Part shown: positions 46,475-54,661 of the stretch, one piece after another | Numbering within the stretch: the stretch's first letter is position 1 | Layout: each line of letters starts with the position of its first letter | Origin: Pelatocladus maniniholoensis HA4357-MV3 | GTDB lineage: Bacteria; Cyanobacteriota; Cyanobacteriia; Cyanobacteriales; Nostocaceae | Assembly: GCA_019359115.1 (NCBI GenBank) | Contig: JAHHHW010000093.1 | Location: 1-56,913 of the forward strand | DNA length: 56,913 nt | Reading direction: 5' to 3' | Position numbers and translations under genes: made by a program | Notes under the pieces: model-generated | The model's input: the letters and a program-made list of their open reading frames with translations, nothing else | Database searches by the model: none | Told to the model about the DNA's origin: nothing

Positions 46475-47491
46475 ATGAAAGTATATGAACTCCAAAGTAA
46501 TGCAGGTATTGACGCCCTGAAATTAGTGGAACGCCCAGAACCAAAACCTCAAGCAGATCAAGTCCTCATCCGCGTCTACGCTACATCTCTCAATTACCGT
46601 GACTTGATAGTAGCCGCAGGAAATTATAATCCTACGCAGAAATATCCACTCATTCCCATGTCTGATGGTGCAGGTGAAGTGGTGGGTGTAGGTGAAGGTG
46701 TAACGCGAGTTAAAGCAGGCGATCGCGTCGCTGGTATTTTCTTTCAAGACTGGATTTATGGTCAACTTACCCGCCAGAAGATGAAATCTGATTTGGGGAG
46801 TGGTATTGATGGTATGTTGGCAGAGTATGTTGTTTTACACCAAGATGGGGTGGTAATATTACCTGATTATCTATCCTATGAAGAAGGTGCAACCTTACCC
46901 TGTGCAGCTGTGACAGCATGGCACGCATTGGTAACTAAAGGCAATATCAGCGCCAGTGACACTATATTATTACTTGGTACAGGTGGAGTATCTATATTTG
47001 CTCTCCAGTTTGCCAAAATCTATGGTGCGAGAGTGATTATTACCTCTAGCAGCGAGGAGAAACTAGCACGCGCCAGAGAATTAGGTGCTGACGAGACGGT
47101 TAACTACAAGATAATACCGGACTGGGAAAAACAAGTTTATGAATTGAGCGATCGCACTGGTGTAGATCATGTGATCGAAGTAGGTGGTACTGGCACTTTA
47201 CCAAAATCTCTACAAGCTGTCCGAATTGGCGGACGCGTAAGCTCGATTGGAGTTCTATCGGGTAGGGGAGAGGAAGTAGATCCTTTACCAATACTTTTTA
47301 AAAGTCTGACAGTGCAGGGAATTTACGTAGGTAGCAGAGAAATGTTTGAATCAATGAATCAAACCATTGCTCAACATCAAGTTAAACCCATCATAGATAA
47401 AGTATTTCCGTTTAATCAAGCACAAGAGGCTTATCGTTACTTGCAAAGCGCAGCTCACTTTGGAAAAGTAGTGATTAAACTGACACAGTGA
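46475..47491 (+). CDS. Zinc-independent alcohol dehydrogenase-like (MDR) oxidoreductase
   Basis: 338 residues of the medium-chain dehydrogenase/reductase superfamily. The Rossmann motif LLGTGGVSIFALQFAK near 169-184 binds NAD(P), and LNYRDLIVAAGNY near 45-57 replaces the Cys/GHE zinc ligands; the four-Cys structural zinc loop is also missing. It therefore resembles quinone-reductase or enoyl-reductase types. I use ATG 46475 (MKVYELQ); a TTG at 46460 adds five residues. Substrate unknown; no operon partner. Confidence 0.87.
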   Translation: MKVYELQSNAGIDALKLVERPEPKPQADQVLIRVYATSLNYRDLIVAAGNYNPTQKYPLIPMSDGAGEVVGVGEGVTRVKAGDRVAGIFFQDWIYGQLTRQKMKSDLGSGIDGMLAEYVVLHQDGVVILPDYLSYEEGATLPCAAVTAWHALVTKGNISASDTILLLGTGGVSIFALQFAKIYGARVIITSSSEEKLARARELGADETVNYKIIPDWEKQVYELSDRTGVDHVIEVGGTGTLPKSLQAVRIGGRVSSIGVLSGRGEEVDPLPILFKSLTVQGIYVGSREMFESMNQTIAQHQVKPIIDKVFPFNQAQEAYRYLQSAAHFGKVVIKLTQ

Positions 47492-47550
47492 AGCGGGGAT
47501 GAGGTGAAGTGGAGATGTGGTGAAGTGAGGATGTGGAGAGATTTGAATGA

Positions 47551-47940
47551 TTAGTAATCAACTGGTTTACAGCCTAATTCTTCTAGCTTGACTTTCATCT
47601 CTTCGTAGTTTTTGAAGTAAAAATATTGCCGATTTTTTAAATCAACAACGTAGTAGCCATTTTGTCCTCCATATAGCTCTAACAGTACACTGAAGACTTC
47701 TTTTCTAGTTAATCCAAAGTGTTTTTCGATGGAATTATGTATAGATTTAGCCGCCTCAATTTCTGATTGTTTTAGAGCTTTTCCTAAAGTTAGGGTAGTT
47801 TTTTCAATTAAAAAATCATTATCTTTTCTCCAGTATGTCACTATGTGAAATGGTCTAGTATAGGATTTTCTAGTTGGTATTTTTTTCAACTCTTCAGATG
47901 AGTTGATAATTTGATACCTTTGAGTAAATTCTTTTTCCAT
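47551..47940 (-). CDS. Hypothetical 129-residue protein
   Basis: Soluble, charged protein: HIVTYWRKDNDFLIEKTTLT, then a helical stretch EIEAAKSIHNSIEKHFGLTR, and a C-terminal NGYYVVDLKNRQYFYF strand pair. GAGAGG is well placed before the ATG. Family not recognised. A small charged peptide gene lies upstream on the same strand, separated by a hairpin. Confidence 0.6.
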   Translation of the reverse strand: MEKEFTQRYQIINSSEELKKIPTRKSYTRPFHIVTYWRKDNDFLIEKTTLTLGKALKQSEIEAAKSIHNSIEKHFGLTRKEVFSVLLELYGGQNGYYVVDLKNRQYFYFKNYEEMKVKLEELGCKPVDY

Positions 47941-47966
47941 AATTGCCTCTCAAGCAGTGTCTGAGT

Positions 47967-48005
47967 TTATCCCCACAACACTTAAAATCAGGCGTGGGGA
48001 TAAAT
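47967..48005 (-). terminator. Hairpin between the peptide and 129-residue genes
   Basis: TTATCCCCAC and GTGGGGATAA form a 10-bp stem (arms about 47968-47977 and 47995-48004). Read leftward it follows the small peptide gene and precedes the next gene, so it could attenuate transcription or protect the peptide mRNA. A T-run is missing. Confidence 0.5.
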
Positions 48006-48022
48006 ATTGAATTAGTTAGGAT

Positions 48023-48202
48023 CTATTTGGGACGAGATCCATTACCTTTTTCATCTTTATCTTCTTTCACTATTTGTTCTCTCTCAACCGGATGACCTGA
48101 GCTTTCCTCCATATATTCTCCTCCTCCCAAAGGAGTAAATATCTCACCAATATTCTTTTCATGAGCTTTTCCGTTTCTTTCACTTTCTTTTCTACTGTTC
48201 AT
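48023..48202 (-). CDS. Small charged Gly/Glu/Lys-rich peptide
   Basis: A 59-residue frame (ATG 48202) reading RKESERNGKAHEKNIGEIF, then TPLGGGEYMEESSGHPVERE and a Lys/Asp/Glu/Gly tail. No hydrophobic segment, no Cys. It looks like a hydrophilin or disordered stress peptide; a RiPP precursor is possible but no modifying enzyme is near. Composition differs sharply from chance frames here. A 10-bp hairpin lies 37-61 nt upstream of its start. No clear ribosome-binding site. Confidence 0.5.
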   Translation of the reverse strand: MNSRKESERNGKAHEKNIGEIFTPLGGGEYMEESSGHPVEREQIVKEDKDEKGNGSRPK

Positions 48203-48764
48203 ATATAATTCCGCGCATTGCAATTGAAGAGCAAGAAAGTGGTAGTAAGTAAATTACTACCACGAACGTTTTTTTGCACAAAAACATGTGCTGAGTCTTA
48301 GCCAAACTCAGCAAATTGAGGTGAAGGCAAGCTTGTCAAGTCCTTTACCTTTGGCAATTTGATCTCGACCTACTTCCAGAAGCGATATGTTCAATATTCA
48401 CCCGCTTTTAAGTCCACTACTTCTGGAGTAACTGATGCTGTCGTTAATTGAAATAATATTATAGTCCAGCTCCTGTAAAATTACTGATAAAAAAATTCCT
48501 TTCCTATTGATTGCAAAACTGGGGACACTGCTTTACAGCGATCGCCTCAAGTTACCAGTCGCAAGCGATCGCTTGTTGCTTTTGTTTTGGTAATTGGTAA
48601 TTGATCTCTCCCTTGTCCCCGTACGCGTAGCGTCTCCTCTGGAGAATCCCCGATCCCCGTCCCCTATTTTCAATTTCTCAAATTCAACAAAGCCACCTTA
48701 ACCACTCTAGTATTAAAATGCTGTGGGATAGTTGCTACAGAAACGGACGGAGGAAATGTAATCA
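48203..48764. other. Intergenic with a stem-loop and a G/C heptamer run
   Basis: Contains GTGGTAGTAA at 48239-48248 paired with TTACTACCAC at 48254-48263, followed on the + strand by GAACGTTTTTTT; this looks like a rho-independent terminator for a rightward RNA, or a leader hairpin for the leftward peptide. HIP1 octamers lie at 48540 and 48567, and CCCCGATCCCC repeats at 48645-48662. No gene seen. Confidence 0.5.
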
Positions 48765-49538
48765 GTGGAGATTTTAGATATATTTCGTAAAGTTGGGCCA
48801 GTGATTTGGCCATTGCTTTTGTTTTCAGTATTGTCGTTAAGTGTGATTTTAGAGCGTCTATGGTTCTGGTTACGAATTTTAAATCAAGAAAAGGAAATTG
48901 TTAATCGCGTTCTACAAGCTGCGCGTAACGATTGGGAAATCGCCAGGGATATGGCTCAACAAGCAACTGACCAGCCAATTGGTAGGTTTTTGTATGCTCC
49001 TTTAAGTCAGCCAATAAGCAATGCTGAACTGTTTCGACTAGCATTAGAGTCAACAGCAGAAACTGAATTAGCTCACATGCGACGAGGTGAAAAAGTTTTA
49101 GAACTTGTTATTGCTGTTTGTCCTTTGTTGGGATTGTTTGGTACAGTCTGGGGGTTAATTGGATCTTTAGAATCAATTCGGATTGGCGATTTGGGAACAG
49201 AAGCAACAGCAGGAGTGACTACAGGTATTGGAGAAGCTCTATATAGTACAGCTATAGGAATGGGAGTCGCTATTGTCAGCTTGATCTTCTATCGATTTTT
49301 TCAAGCTTTACTAGTCAATCAAGTCAAGATATTTCGTCAAGCAGGAAATGATTTGGAAATGCTTTATTTGCAATCATCGCCTGATTTGAGCAAAGGTAAA
49401 TCTAACTTCGACGAGCCTAAAGTTATTGTTCGGGATTCTACTGGTGGAAAATTCATCACCCCGCGCAAGCGAACTCAAAATCAATTTTCTGAACATCCAG
49501 AAATTTCAGATCCAGATCCATCTGATTCTGAACAGTAA
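48765..49538 (+). CDS. exbB: MotA/TolQ/ExbB-type proton channel protein
   Basis: 257 residues with three membrane spans: about 13-31, then the pair around 117-136 (ELVIAVCPLLGLFGTVWGLIG) and 150-180 (TGIGEALYSTAIGMGVAIVS), which form the ExbB/TolQ signature. Pairs with ExbD to use the proton gradient for TonB-dependent uptake or envelope work. GTG start after a GGAGG about 11 nt away. The C-terminal 50 residues are a polar extension. exbD follows 121 bp later. Confidence 0.9.
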   Translation: MEILDIFRKVGPVIWPLLLFSVLSLSVILERLWFWLRILNQEKEIVNRVLQAARNDWEIARDMAQQATDQPIGRFLYAPLSQPISNAELFRLALESTAETELAHMRRGEKVLELVIAVCPLLGLFGTVWGLIGSLESIRIGDLGTEATAGVTTGIGEALYSTAIGMGVAIVSLIFYRFFQALLVNQVKIFRQAGNDLEMLYLQSSPDLSKGKSNFDEPKVIVRDSTGGKFITPRKRTQNQFSEHPEISDPDPSDSEQ

Positions 49539-49659
49539 GTTATCTGTTGTTGGTTGTTTGTTGTTTGTTTTTGGAACAATCAACCATCAACTATCAACCA
49601 TTAATTAATCAGCATTAATCAGCAATTACTAATTACGGTCTTAACACCAAACAAGTAAT

Positions 49660-50301
49660 ATGAAAATTAATTTACATACTCCCATTGAAGATGCTCAAGT
49701 TCAGATAATTCCTTTAATTGATGTCATTTTTTGTATTTTGACGTTTTTTATCTTGGCATCTTTACAATTTACTCGTCAGCAAGCAATTAATGTTGACTTA
49801 CCTAAAGCCAGTTCCGCAACAGCAGGTAATATCAATACATCGCAAAGCCAAAACATTTTACCTGTAACTATTGATGCTGTTGGTCAAACCTATGTAGAAA
49901 AACAACCCATTCAACGCGAACAGCTAGCAGGGATTTTAAGAAATTATTTGCAGAAAAATCCCAATGGTACTTTAGTACTGAATGCTTCTCGTTCAGCAAC
50001 TTATAACGATGTCATAGAATTATTAGATTTGCTGCGACAAGTGGGAGGCGATCGCGTATCTTTAGGAATCATACCAGGCTCTTCAGACAAGCCAGCCAGT
50101 TCTTCACCTCTTAATCCTCCCTCTTTTCCAGTTAACCCTGGCGCAGCACCAGTTACTCCATTCAATCCCCAAGGTGAGCTTAACCTCAACTCTCCTGCTA
50201 TTCCTAATTCAGTTCCCTTTCCTGCTGCACCTGGTCAGTCTAACACTGGTAGTTCTCCTCAACAATCCACAGCACCAGGTAAAACTAATTCTGCTCCCTA
50301 A
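49660..50301 (+). CDS. exbD: ExbD/TolR biopolymer transport protein
   Basis: 213 residues. One N-terminal span contains the essential Asp (IIPLIDVIFCILTFFILA). The periplasmic domain follows to about residue 147, then a Pro/Ser/Asn-rich tail of about 65 residues that standard ExbD proteins (about 140) lack; it may reach through peptidoglycan. No tonB or tolA gene is nearby. Confidence 0.9.
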   Translation: MKINLHTPIEDAQVQIIPLIDVIFCILTFFILASLQFTRQQAINVDLPKASSATAGNINTSQSQNILPVTIDAVGQTYVEKQPIQREQLAGILRNYLQKNPNGTLVLNASRSATYNDVIELLDLLRQVGGDRVSLGIIPGSSDKPASSSPLNPPSFPVNPGAAPVTPFNPQGELNLNSPAIPNSVPFPAAPGQSNTGSSPQQSTAPGKTNSAP

Positions 50302-50308
50302 ATATGAA

Positions 50309-50345
50309 GTTAACAGACGGGCTTCGCTAACGCACGTCTGTTAAC
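50309..50345 (+). terminator. Hairpin after exbD
   Basis: GTTAACAGACG at 50309-50319 and CGTCTGTTAAC at 50335-50345 form a perfect 11-bp stem with a 15-nt loop, 8 bp after the exbD stop. Followed by TTTCT, a weak T-run. Probable terminator. Confidence 0.65.
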
Positions 50346-50507
50346 TTTCTAAACCTAAAGATATCTAAAATAAATTTTCGCTAGTTAAAGTTTTTCTGCT
50401 AACTTACAAATTAAAGCTTCATCTTCGGTTTGTTTCTCTACATCAACCGATTGAATTTTCTTGCCTTTTTTTGACCAATCGCCATTCAAGTGTTAGAGGT
50501 TGTGGCA

Positions 50508-50879
50508 ATGAATATTGTATCGCTTTTTCTTGCTTGGTTAGTAGTAGCTGCTAGCTTTTATATTATTAGTAAATTGCCTTTTATAGGAGTAGAAATTGAT
50601 ACTCCTCAAAAAACTTTGGTTTCTGCTGCTGTATTTGGAGTTGTGACAGCATTAGTTAAACCAATACTAGAGTATACATTTAAGCTACCAAATATTTTGA
50701 CATTTGGATGGCTTGATGGATTTTTCTCATTTTTAATTACTGTTATCTGCTTTGGGATAGCAGCATATTTAGTACAAGGATTTCGTCTGCGTTTTGGGAT
50801 TTGGAGTGCAATTTTAGGAGCGCTAACACTCTCGATAGTGATGAAGATAATTTATACTATTTTACCATTAAATAGTTAG
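50508..50879 (+). CDS. Phage-holin-like 4-TMS membrane protein
   Basis: 123 residues of the PF04020 superfamily (named phage holin IV, but common in bacterial chromosomes). Four spans are visible; LVSAAVFGVVTALVKPILEY and TFGWLDGFFSFLITVICFG are typical. ATG 50508 is chosen, preceded by AGAGG; the GTG at 50490 would add six residues. Function unknown; a lysis role is not implied. Confidence 0.8.
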   Translation: MNIVSLFLAWLVVAASFYIISKLPFIGVEIDTPQKTLVSAAVFGVVTALVKPILEYTFKLPNILTFGWLDGFFSFLITVICFGIAAYLVQGFRLRFGIWSAILGALTLSIVMKIIYTILPLNS

Positions 50880-51372
50880 TATAGGATTCCTATTTTATTT
50901 TTGAACAAAACTCAGTACACATCTAGCTTCCTTTTTTTCTTTCTTTCCCTATTGCCTATTGCCTATTGCCTATTGCCTGCCTCCACGAGTAAATTCATTA
51001 ATCAAATCGGATTGCTATAGCTATTCAGTTATCAGCTATCAGTAGAAATTGGTAACTAATTACTAACAAGGAACATCCCTCTCAATACTACTCGGATAAG
51101 ACAAATAGATTGACCAAGCCCCTTTGGGGCGGGTATAAGGGTGTAGGGGTAATATATAGCCCTACTAACAAATGTAGAGACGCGCCATCATAGCACGTCT
51201 TTACAACAATCAATAATCAATAACCCAATACGCTTGGTGTTAAGTATTTTTAGTACAAAAAAATTGATGTATACCAGACGCGAAATTACCCTGTGGGATC
51301 TTGCTACGCGTCTGGTACAAATGATTGTGAGCTTAACACCAACTGTATTGACCAATAACCAACAATCATTAT
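50880..51372. other. Intergenic with tandem heptamer and hairpin
   Basis: Contains four perfect ATTGCCT copies at 50951-50978 and a stem TACCAGACGCG (51273-51283) with CGCGTCTGGTA (51308-51318), probably a two-way terminator between the convergent holin-like gene and psb29. No gene seen. Confidence 0.6.
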
Positions 51373-52080
51373 TTATTCGCTAGCAGTTGGAGGTGTAACT
51401 GTAGCACTAGATTGTTGACCACGTTGCTCACGTTTTTTGCGATCAGCTGAGAGCATATCTGCCATTACTACCAATGCTTGAGTCATTTTATCTAAATTGG
51501 AAAGATAAAGTTCCAAATCTTTATTGAGTTTATCATCAGATAAATGTAAGCCAGCTGAAATGGATTTGAGTGCTTCAGTGCGTTGTTTTTCGTCTTTGAC
51601 TAGTTCTGGATCTGAGAGTTCTAACAAAGAGAATAAACCGATCCCAAACAAACGACTGTATTTAAATTTAGGATTGCTGGCGATCGCTTGCAGATGGGAT
51701 TGTAAGTCAGCATCTCGATTTAACTGAGTTTGTTGGCTTAAACCAGCAATTAAATCTTGAGGTGGTAGACTTTTTGCTATGTCTTGCAAACGTTGAGCAT
51801 CCTGTCTATAGATTTGCGGATCTGCTTCTATTGACCGCAGTAGGGCGTTAAATATCGATTCCTTGTCCGATTCAGGTTGATAACCTTGCATAAATCGGTC
51901 GAAGCAAGTAACGACGCCTAAAGCAAAAATTGGGTTATGGCTGAAATCAATATTTACTGCGAGCAGGTGCATTTCTACCATCAATTCCTCTACCACTCTC
52001 CGATAAATGGTATTAATCGGTCGGGTGTGGAGAGTGTGGAAAGTGCGCTTTGTATCTGATACCGTACGGACGTTATTCAC
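51373..52080 (-). CDS. thf1: Photosystem II biogenesis protein Psb29 / THF1
   Basis: A 235-residue Psp29/THF1 protein, linked to photosystem II repair through FtsH proteases and to thylakoid formation in plants. Signature: VSDTKRTFHTLHTRPINTIY, then VVEELMVEMHLL and FALGVVTCFDRFMQGY. A C-terminal coiled coil (near 180-215) is typical. GTG start at 52080. Confidence 0.95.
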   Translation of the reverse strand: MNNVRTVSDTKRTFHTLHTRPINTIYRRVVEELMVEMHLLAVNIDFSHNPIFALGVVTCFDRFMQGYQPESDKESIFNALLRSIEADPQIYRQDAQRLQDIAKSLPPQDLIAGLSQQTQLNRDADLQSHLQAIASNPKFKYSRLFGIGLFSLLELSDPELVKDEKQRTEALKSISAGLHLSDDKLNKDLELYLSNLDKMTQALVVMADMLSADRKKREQRGQQSSATVTPPTASE

Positions 52081-52249
52081 AAAAAAAATTTCAATATTTT
52101 AGGGCGACGTATGTTTATTTTCTCGCTTACAGGTCACTTTGCCAAGTTTGGGTTTTGAGGGGATTGGGGATTAAGTGCTAGTTCGGTTAAGCTAAAATCC
52201 ATAGACGCGATAGCGGCTTCTCAAAGAGTAATCTAAAATCTAAAATCCT

Positions 52250-52843
52250 ATGACCTCTTCACTAGAGTTAATAGCCCTAGCTCAATATCTAGCGGGTGAA
52301 TTTGACAATAGAGAACAAGCTTTGGCAGAACCTGCTTGGTACGTCCACCTACGTTTGTGGCAAATACCTATACCTCTATTTTCAGAAGACAGTATTACTC
52401 TATTTGCCGAACAAGCCAATATTGTTAAATTAGACCAACCCTACCGCCAAAGAATAATGCGGCTCACGTCAGGGTACGACCAAAATGTACCTCTAAAAGT
52501 ACAATATTATATGCCTAAAGACCCAGCAGCTTTACGGGGTGCTGGTCGTAACCCTTCGTTACTTAAAACCCTGACACCTGATAAACTAGATTTGTTACCT
52601 GGTTGCGTTCTTAACGTTAGTCAAGAAACAGTAGCTCCCAACCAATATAAATTTACTGCCAATCCACCTGCAAATACTCGTTGCTGCTTTAATTACGCAG
52701 GTAACACCATACAAGTTTCCTTGGGGTTTGAAGTTTCTCAACAAGAGTTGAAAACTTACGACAAAGGAATTGACCCTAACACTGGTAGCGCAACTTGGGG
52801 AGCGATTATGGGTCCTTATCGCTACACCAAGCGAGAACAGTAG
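52250..52843 (+). CDS. cpcT: CpcT/CpeT-family chromophore lyase
   Basis: CpcT/CpeT proteins attach phycocyanobilin to Cys-155 type sites of phycobiliprotein beta subunits. 197 residues; signature parts are LAGEFDNREQALAEPAWYVH, then LWQIPIPLF and YDKGIDPNTGSATWGAIMGPY at the C-terminus. Placed 169 bp from the divergent psb29. The exact substrate (phycocyanin or phycoerythrocyanin) cannot be told from sequence alone. Confidence 0.92.
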   Translation: MTSSLELIALAQYLAGEFDNREQALAEPAWYVHLRLWQIPIPLFSEDSITLFAEQANIVKLDQPYRQRIMRLTSGYDQNVPLKVQYYMPKDPAALRGAGRNPSLLKTLTPDKLDLLPGCVLNVSQETVAPNQYKFTANPPANTRCCFNYAGNTIQVSLGFEVSQQELKTYDKGIDPNTGSATWGAIMGPYRYTKREQ

Positions 52844-52897
52844 TGACTTAGTGGATAATTCCTCTTAGTTCAAGTCTATGACGCGAACAGTGAGATC

Positions 52898-52939
52898 TTA
52901 CTTTTTACTTTTTACTTTTTACTTTTTACTTTTTACTTT
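52898..52939. repeat. Six perfect TTACTTT heptamers next to tldD
   Basis: Six exact head-to-tail copies end 4 nt before the tldD ATG at 52944, so the usual Shine-Dalgarno window is entirely pyrimidine-rich repeat. Confidence 0.95.
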
Positions 52940-52943
52940 CTAA

Positions 52944-54386
52944 ATGTGGTCTGAATTAACACTAGCAATCGCTCACATCAATATTCCTGCTGATTGGCTC
53001 GGCATCAGAGTAGTCAAAGAAACATTGTTTCATCGTGCTGTTCGTGATGGCTTACCCCAACGCCACGGCAAATCTGCCACCACAGGAGCCATGCTAGAAG
53101 TCATGGTTAACGGCTGTATTGGCTATGCAGCAACTAATTCTCTCCAACTAACAAGTTTACAAAATGCTGCCAAAAAGGCGTATCAACAAGCACTCGCAGT
53201 TCAACAATGGTGGATACATCCGTTTAAAGCTGCTAGCGAACGTCCTAGAGTAGTTGGTGAATACGTTTCGCCATTTCTTGAGCCACTAGATGCTCTAGAT
53301 ACTAAGGAAATTAACGATTTGCTAGTCCGTATTTGCCAAACCCTCAAAGTTTCCGAGCAAATCGTCAAAACTACGGCTGGTGCAAATACAGGCGAACGAG
53401 AAACATGGTTTGTCAGCAGCAACGGCTCAGAAGTTTATCAAAAATTTCTGTTTCTCAGTACCCATTATGGAGCGATCGCCCAAGATGGAGCGATCGTCCA
53501 ACAACGCACCAACAACGGCTGGGAAGCCAATTATTTCCAAGGAGGTATGGAATTACTCGAACCAGACAATCTTTGGCAAAAAGTGCAGCAAATAGGAGAG
53601 GGCGCAGTAGAACTTTTAACAGCACAAGAATGTCCAACTACACGCACTAATTTAGTATTAGCCCCAGACCAAATGATGCTACAAATTCATGAAAGTGTGG
53701 GACATCCCCTAGAATTAGACAGAATTTTAGGTGATGAACGTAACTACGCTGGTGGTAGCTTTGTCCACAAAAATGATTTTGGGGTTTTGGTGTATGGTTC
53801 TCCCCTGATGAATATCACTTTTGACCCCACTGTACCTGGTGAATCAGCTAGTTATGGTTACGATGACACTGGTGCTGTCGCCACACGAGAATATTTAATC
53901 AAAGAAGGTTTGCTATTGCGGGGTTTAGGTAGTTTAGAAAGCCAAAAAAGAGCAGGTATCCCAGGAGTAGCTTGTGCGCGTGCTTGTTCTTGGAATCGAC
54001 CCGCAATTGATCGCATGGCAAACTTAAATTTAGAACCAGGTAAAGCTTCGTTTGAGGAAATTATTGCTGACATAGAACACGGCGTTTACATGGAAGCTAA
54101 TCGTTCTTGGTCAATAGACGATCGCCGCTATAAATTTCAATTTGGTTGCGAGTACGCTAAATTAGTTGAAAACGGAAAATTAACCAAAACCTTGCGTAAT
54201 CCTAACTATCGAGCTACGACTCCAGAATTTTGGCACAGCTTAACCAAAATTGGAAACTCCTCAACCTGGGAAATGTACGGTACTCCTTACTGTGGTAAAG
54301 GAGAACCAAATCAAGTTATTTGGGTAGGACATGGTTCACCCGTTTGTCTATTTACCAACGTCGAAGTATTCGGCGGCGATACGTAA
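52944..54386 (+). CDS. tldD: TldD-family metalloprotease subunit
   Basis: 480 residues of the TldD/PmbA (U62) family. The Zn motif HESVGH (HExxxH) is at 249-254, and VGHGSPVCLFTNVEV near the C-terminus carries the other conserved Cys. TldD works with a non-catalytic partner (TldE) on small peptides, including modified ones such as microcin B17 and antitoxin CcdA. The next gene encodes such a partner. The ATG at 52944 is preceded by a heptanucleotide repeat and no Shine-Dalgarno sequence; the next Met is 50 residues later, so the start is secure. Confidence 0.92.
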   Translation: MWSELTLAIAHINIPADWLGIRVVKETLFHRAVRDGLPQRHGKSATTGAMLEVMVNGCIGYAATNSLQLTSLQNAAKKAYQQALAVQQWWIHPFKAASERPRVVGEYVSPFLEPLDALDTKEINDLLVRICQTLKVSEQIVKTTAGANTGERETWFVSSNGSEVYQKFLFLSTHYGAIAQDGAIVQQRTNNGWEANYFQGGMELLEPDNLWQKVQQIGEGAVELLTAQECPTTRTNLVLAPDQMMLQIHESVGHPLELDRILGDERNYAGGSFVHKNDFGVLVYGSPLMNITFDPTVPGESASYGYDDTGAVATREYLIKEGLLLRGLGSLESQKRAGIPGVACARACSWNRPAIDRMANLNLEPGKASFEEIIADIEHGVYMEANRSWSIDDRRYKFQFGCEYAKLVENGKLTKTLRNPNYRATTPEFWHSLTKIGNSSTWEMYGTPYCGKGEPNQVIWVGHGSPVCLFTNVEVFGGDT

Positions 54387-54661
54387 AAATTATTAGGGGT
54401 GTAAGGGTATAAGAATGTAAGGGTGTAGGAATTTATGAAACGATGATTATATTCATCACTCATTGCTTTATAAAAAACCTACACTTGTTGCTCCTTGTCC
54501 TGTTTGTCCTCCTTGTCCCCACCACCTGCTACAACGCGGGGGACCCACGCAACGCAGTGGCTCCCCTTGTCTCCTCAATCCCCGTTACCCCTCATCCCCT
54601 CCAGTGGCCCCCACCTGCCCCTTATCCCCAGAGGGGACCCCTACCTTCCCCAATCCTCATT
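54387..54661. other. Spacer between tldD and its partner
   Basis: A C/T-rich stretch (CTTGTCCTCCTTGTCCCC-like) that keeps an upstream reading frame open by composition only. It holds GGGTGTAAGG words. No gene seen. Confidence 0.5.

Noticed and set aside
50508-50879. Prophage lysis gene
   Set aside because: The holin-like name is a family label; no other phage gene is nearby.
54443-54661. N-terminal extension of the TldE-like protein resembling a signal sequence
   Set aside because: The Leu/Pro-rich stretch comes from the C/T-rich intergenic repeat and is absent from the family; ATG 54662 fits the known length.
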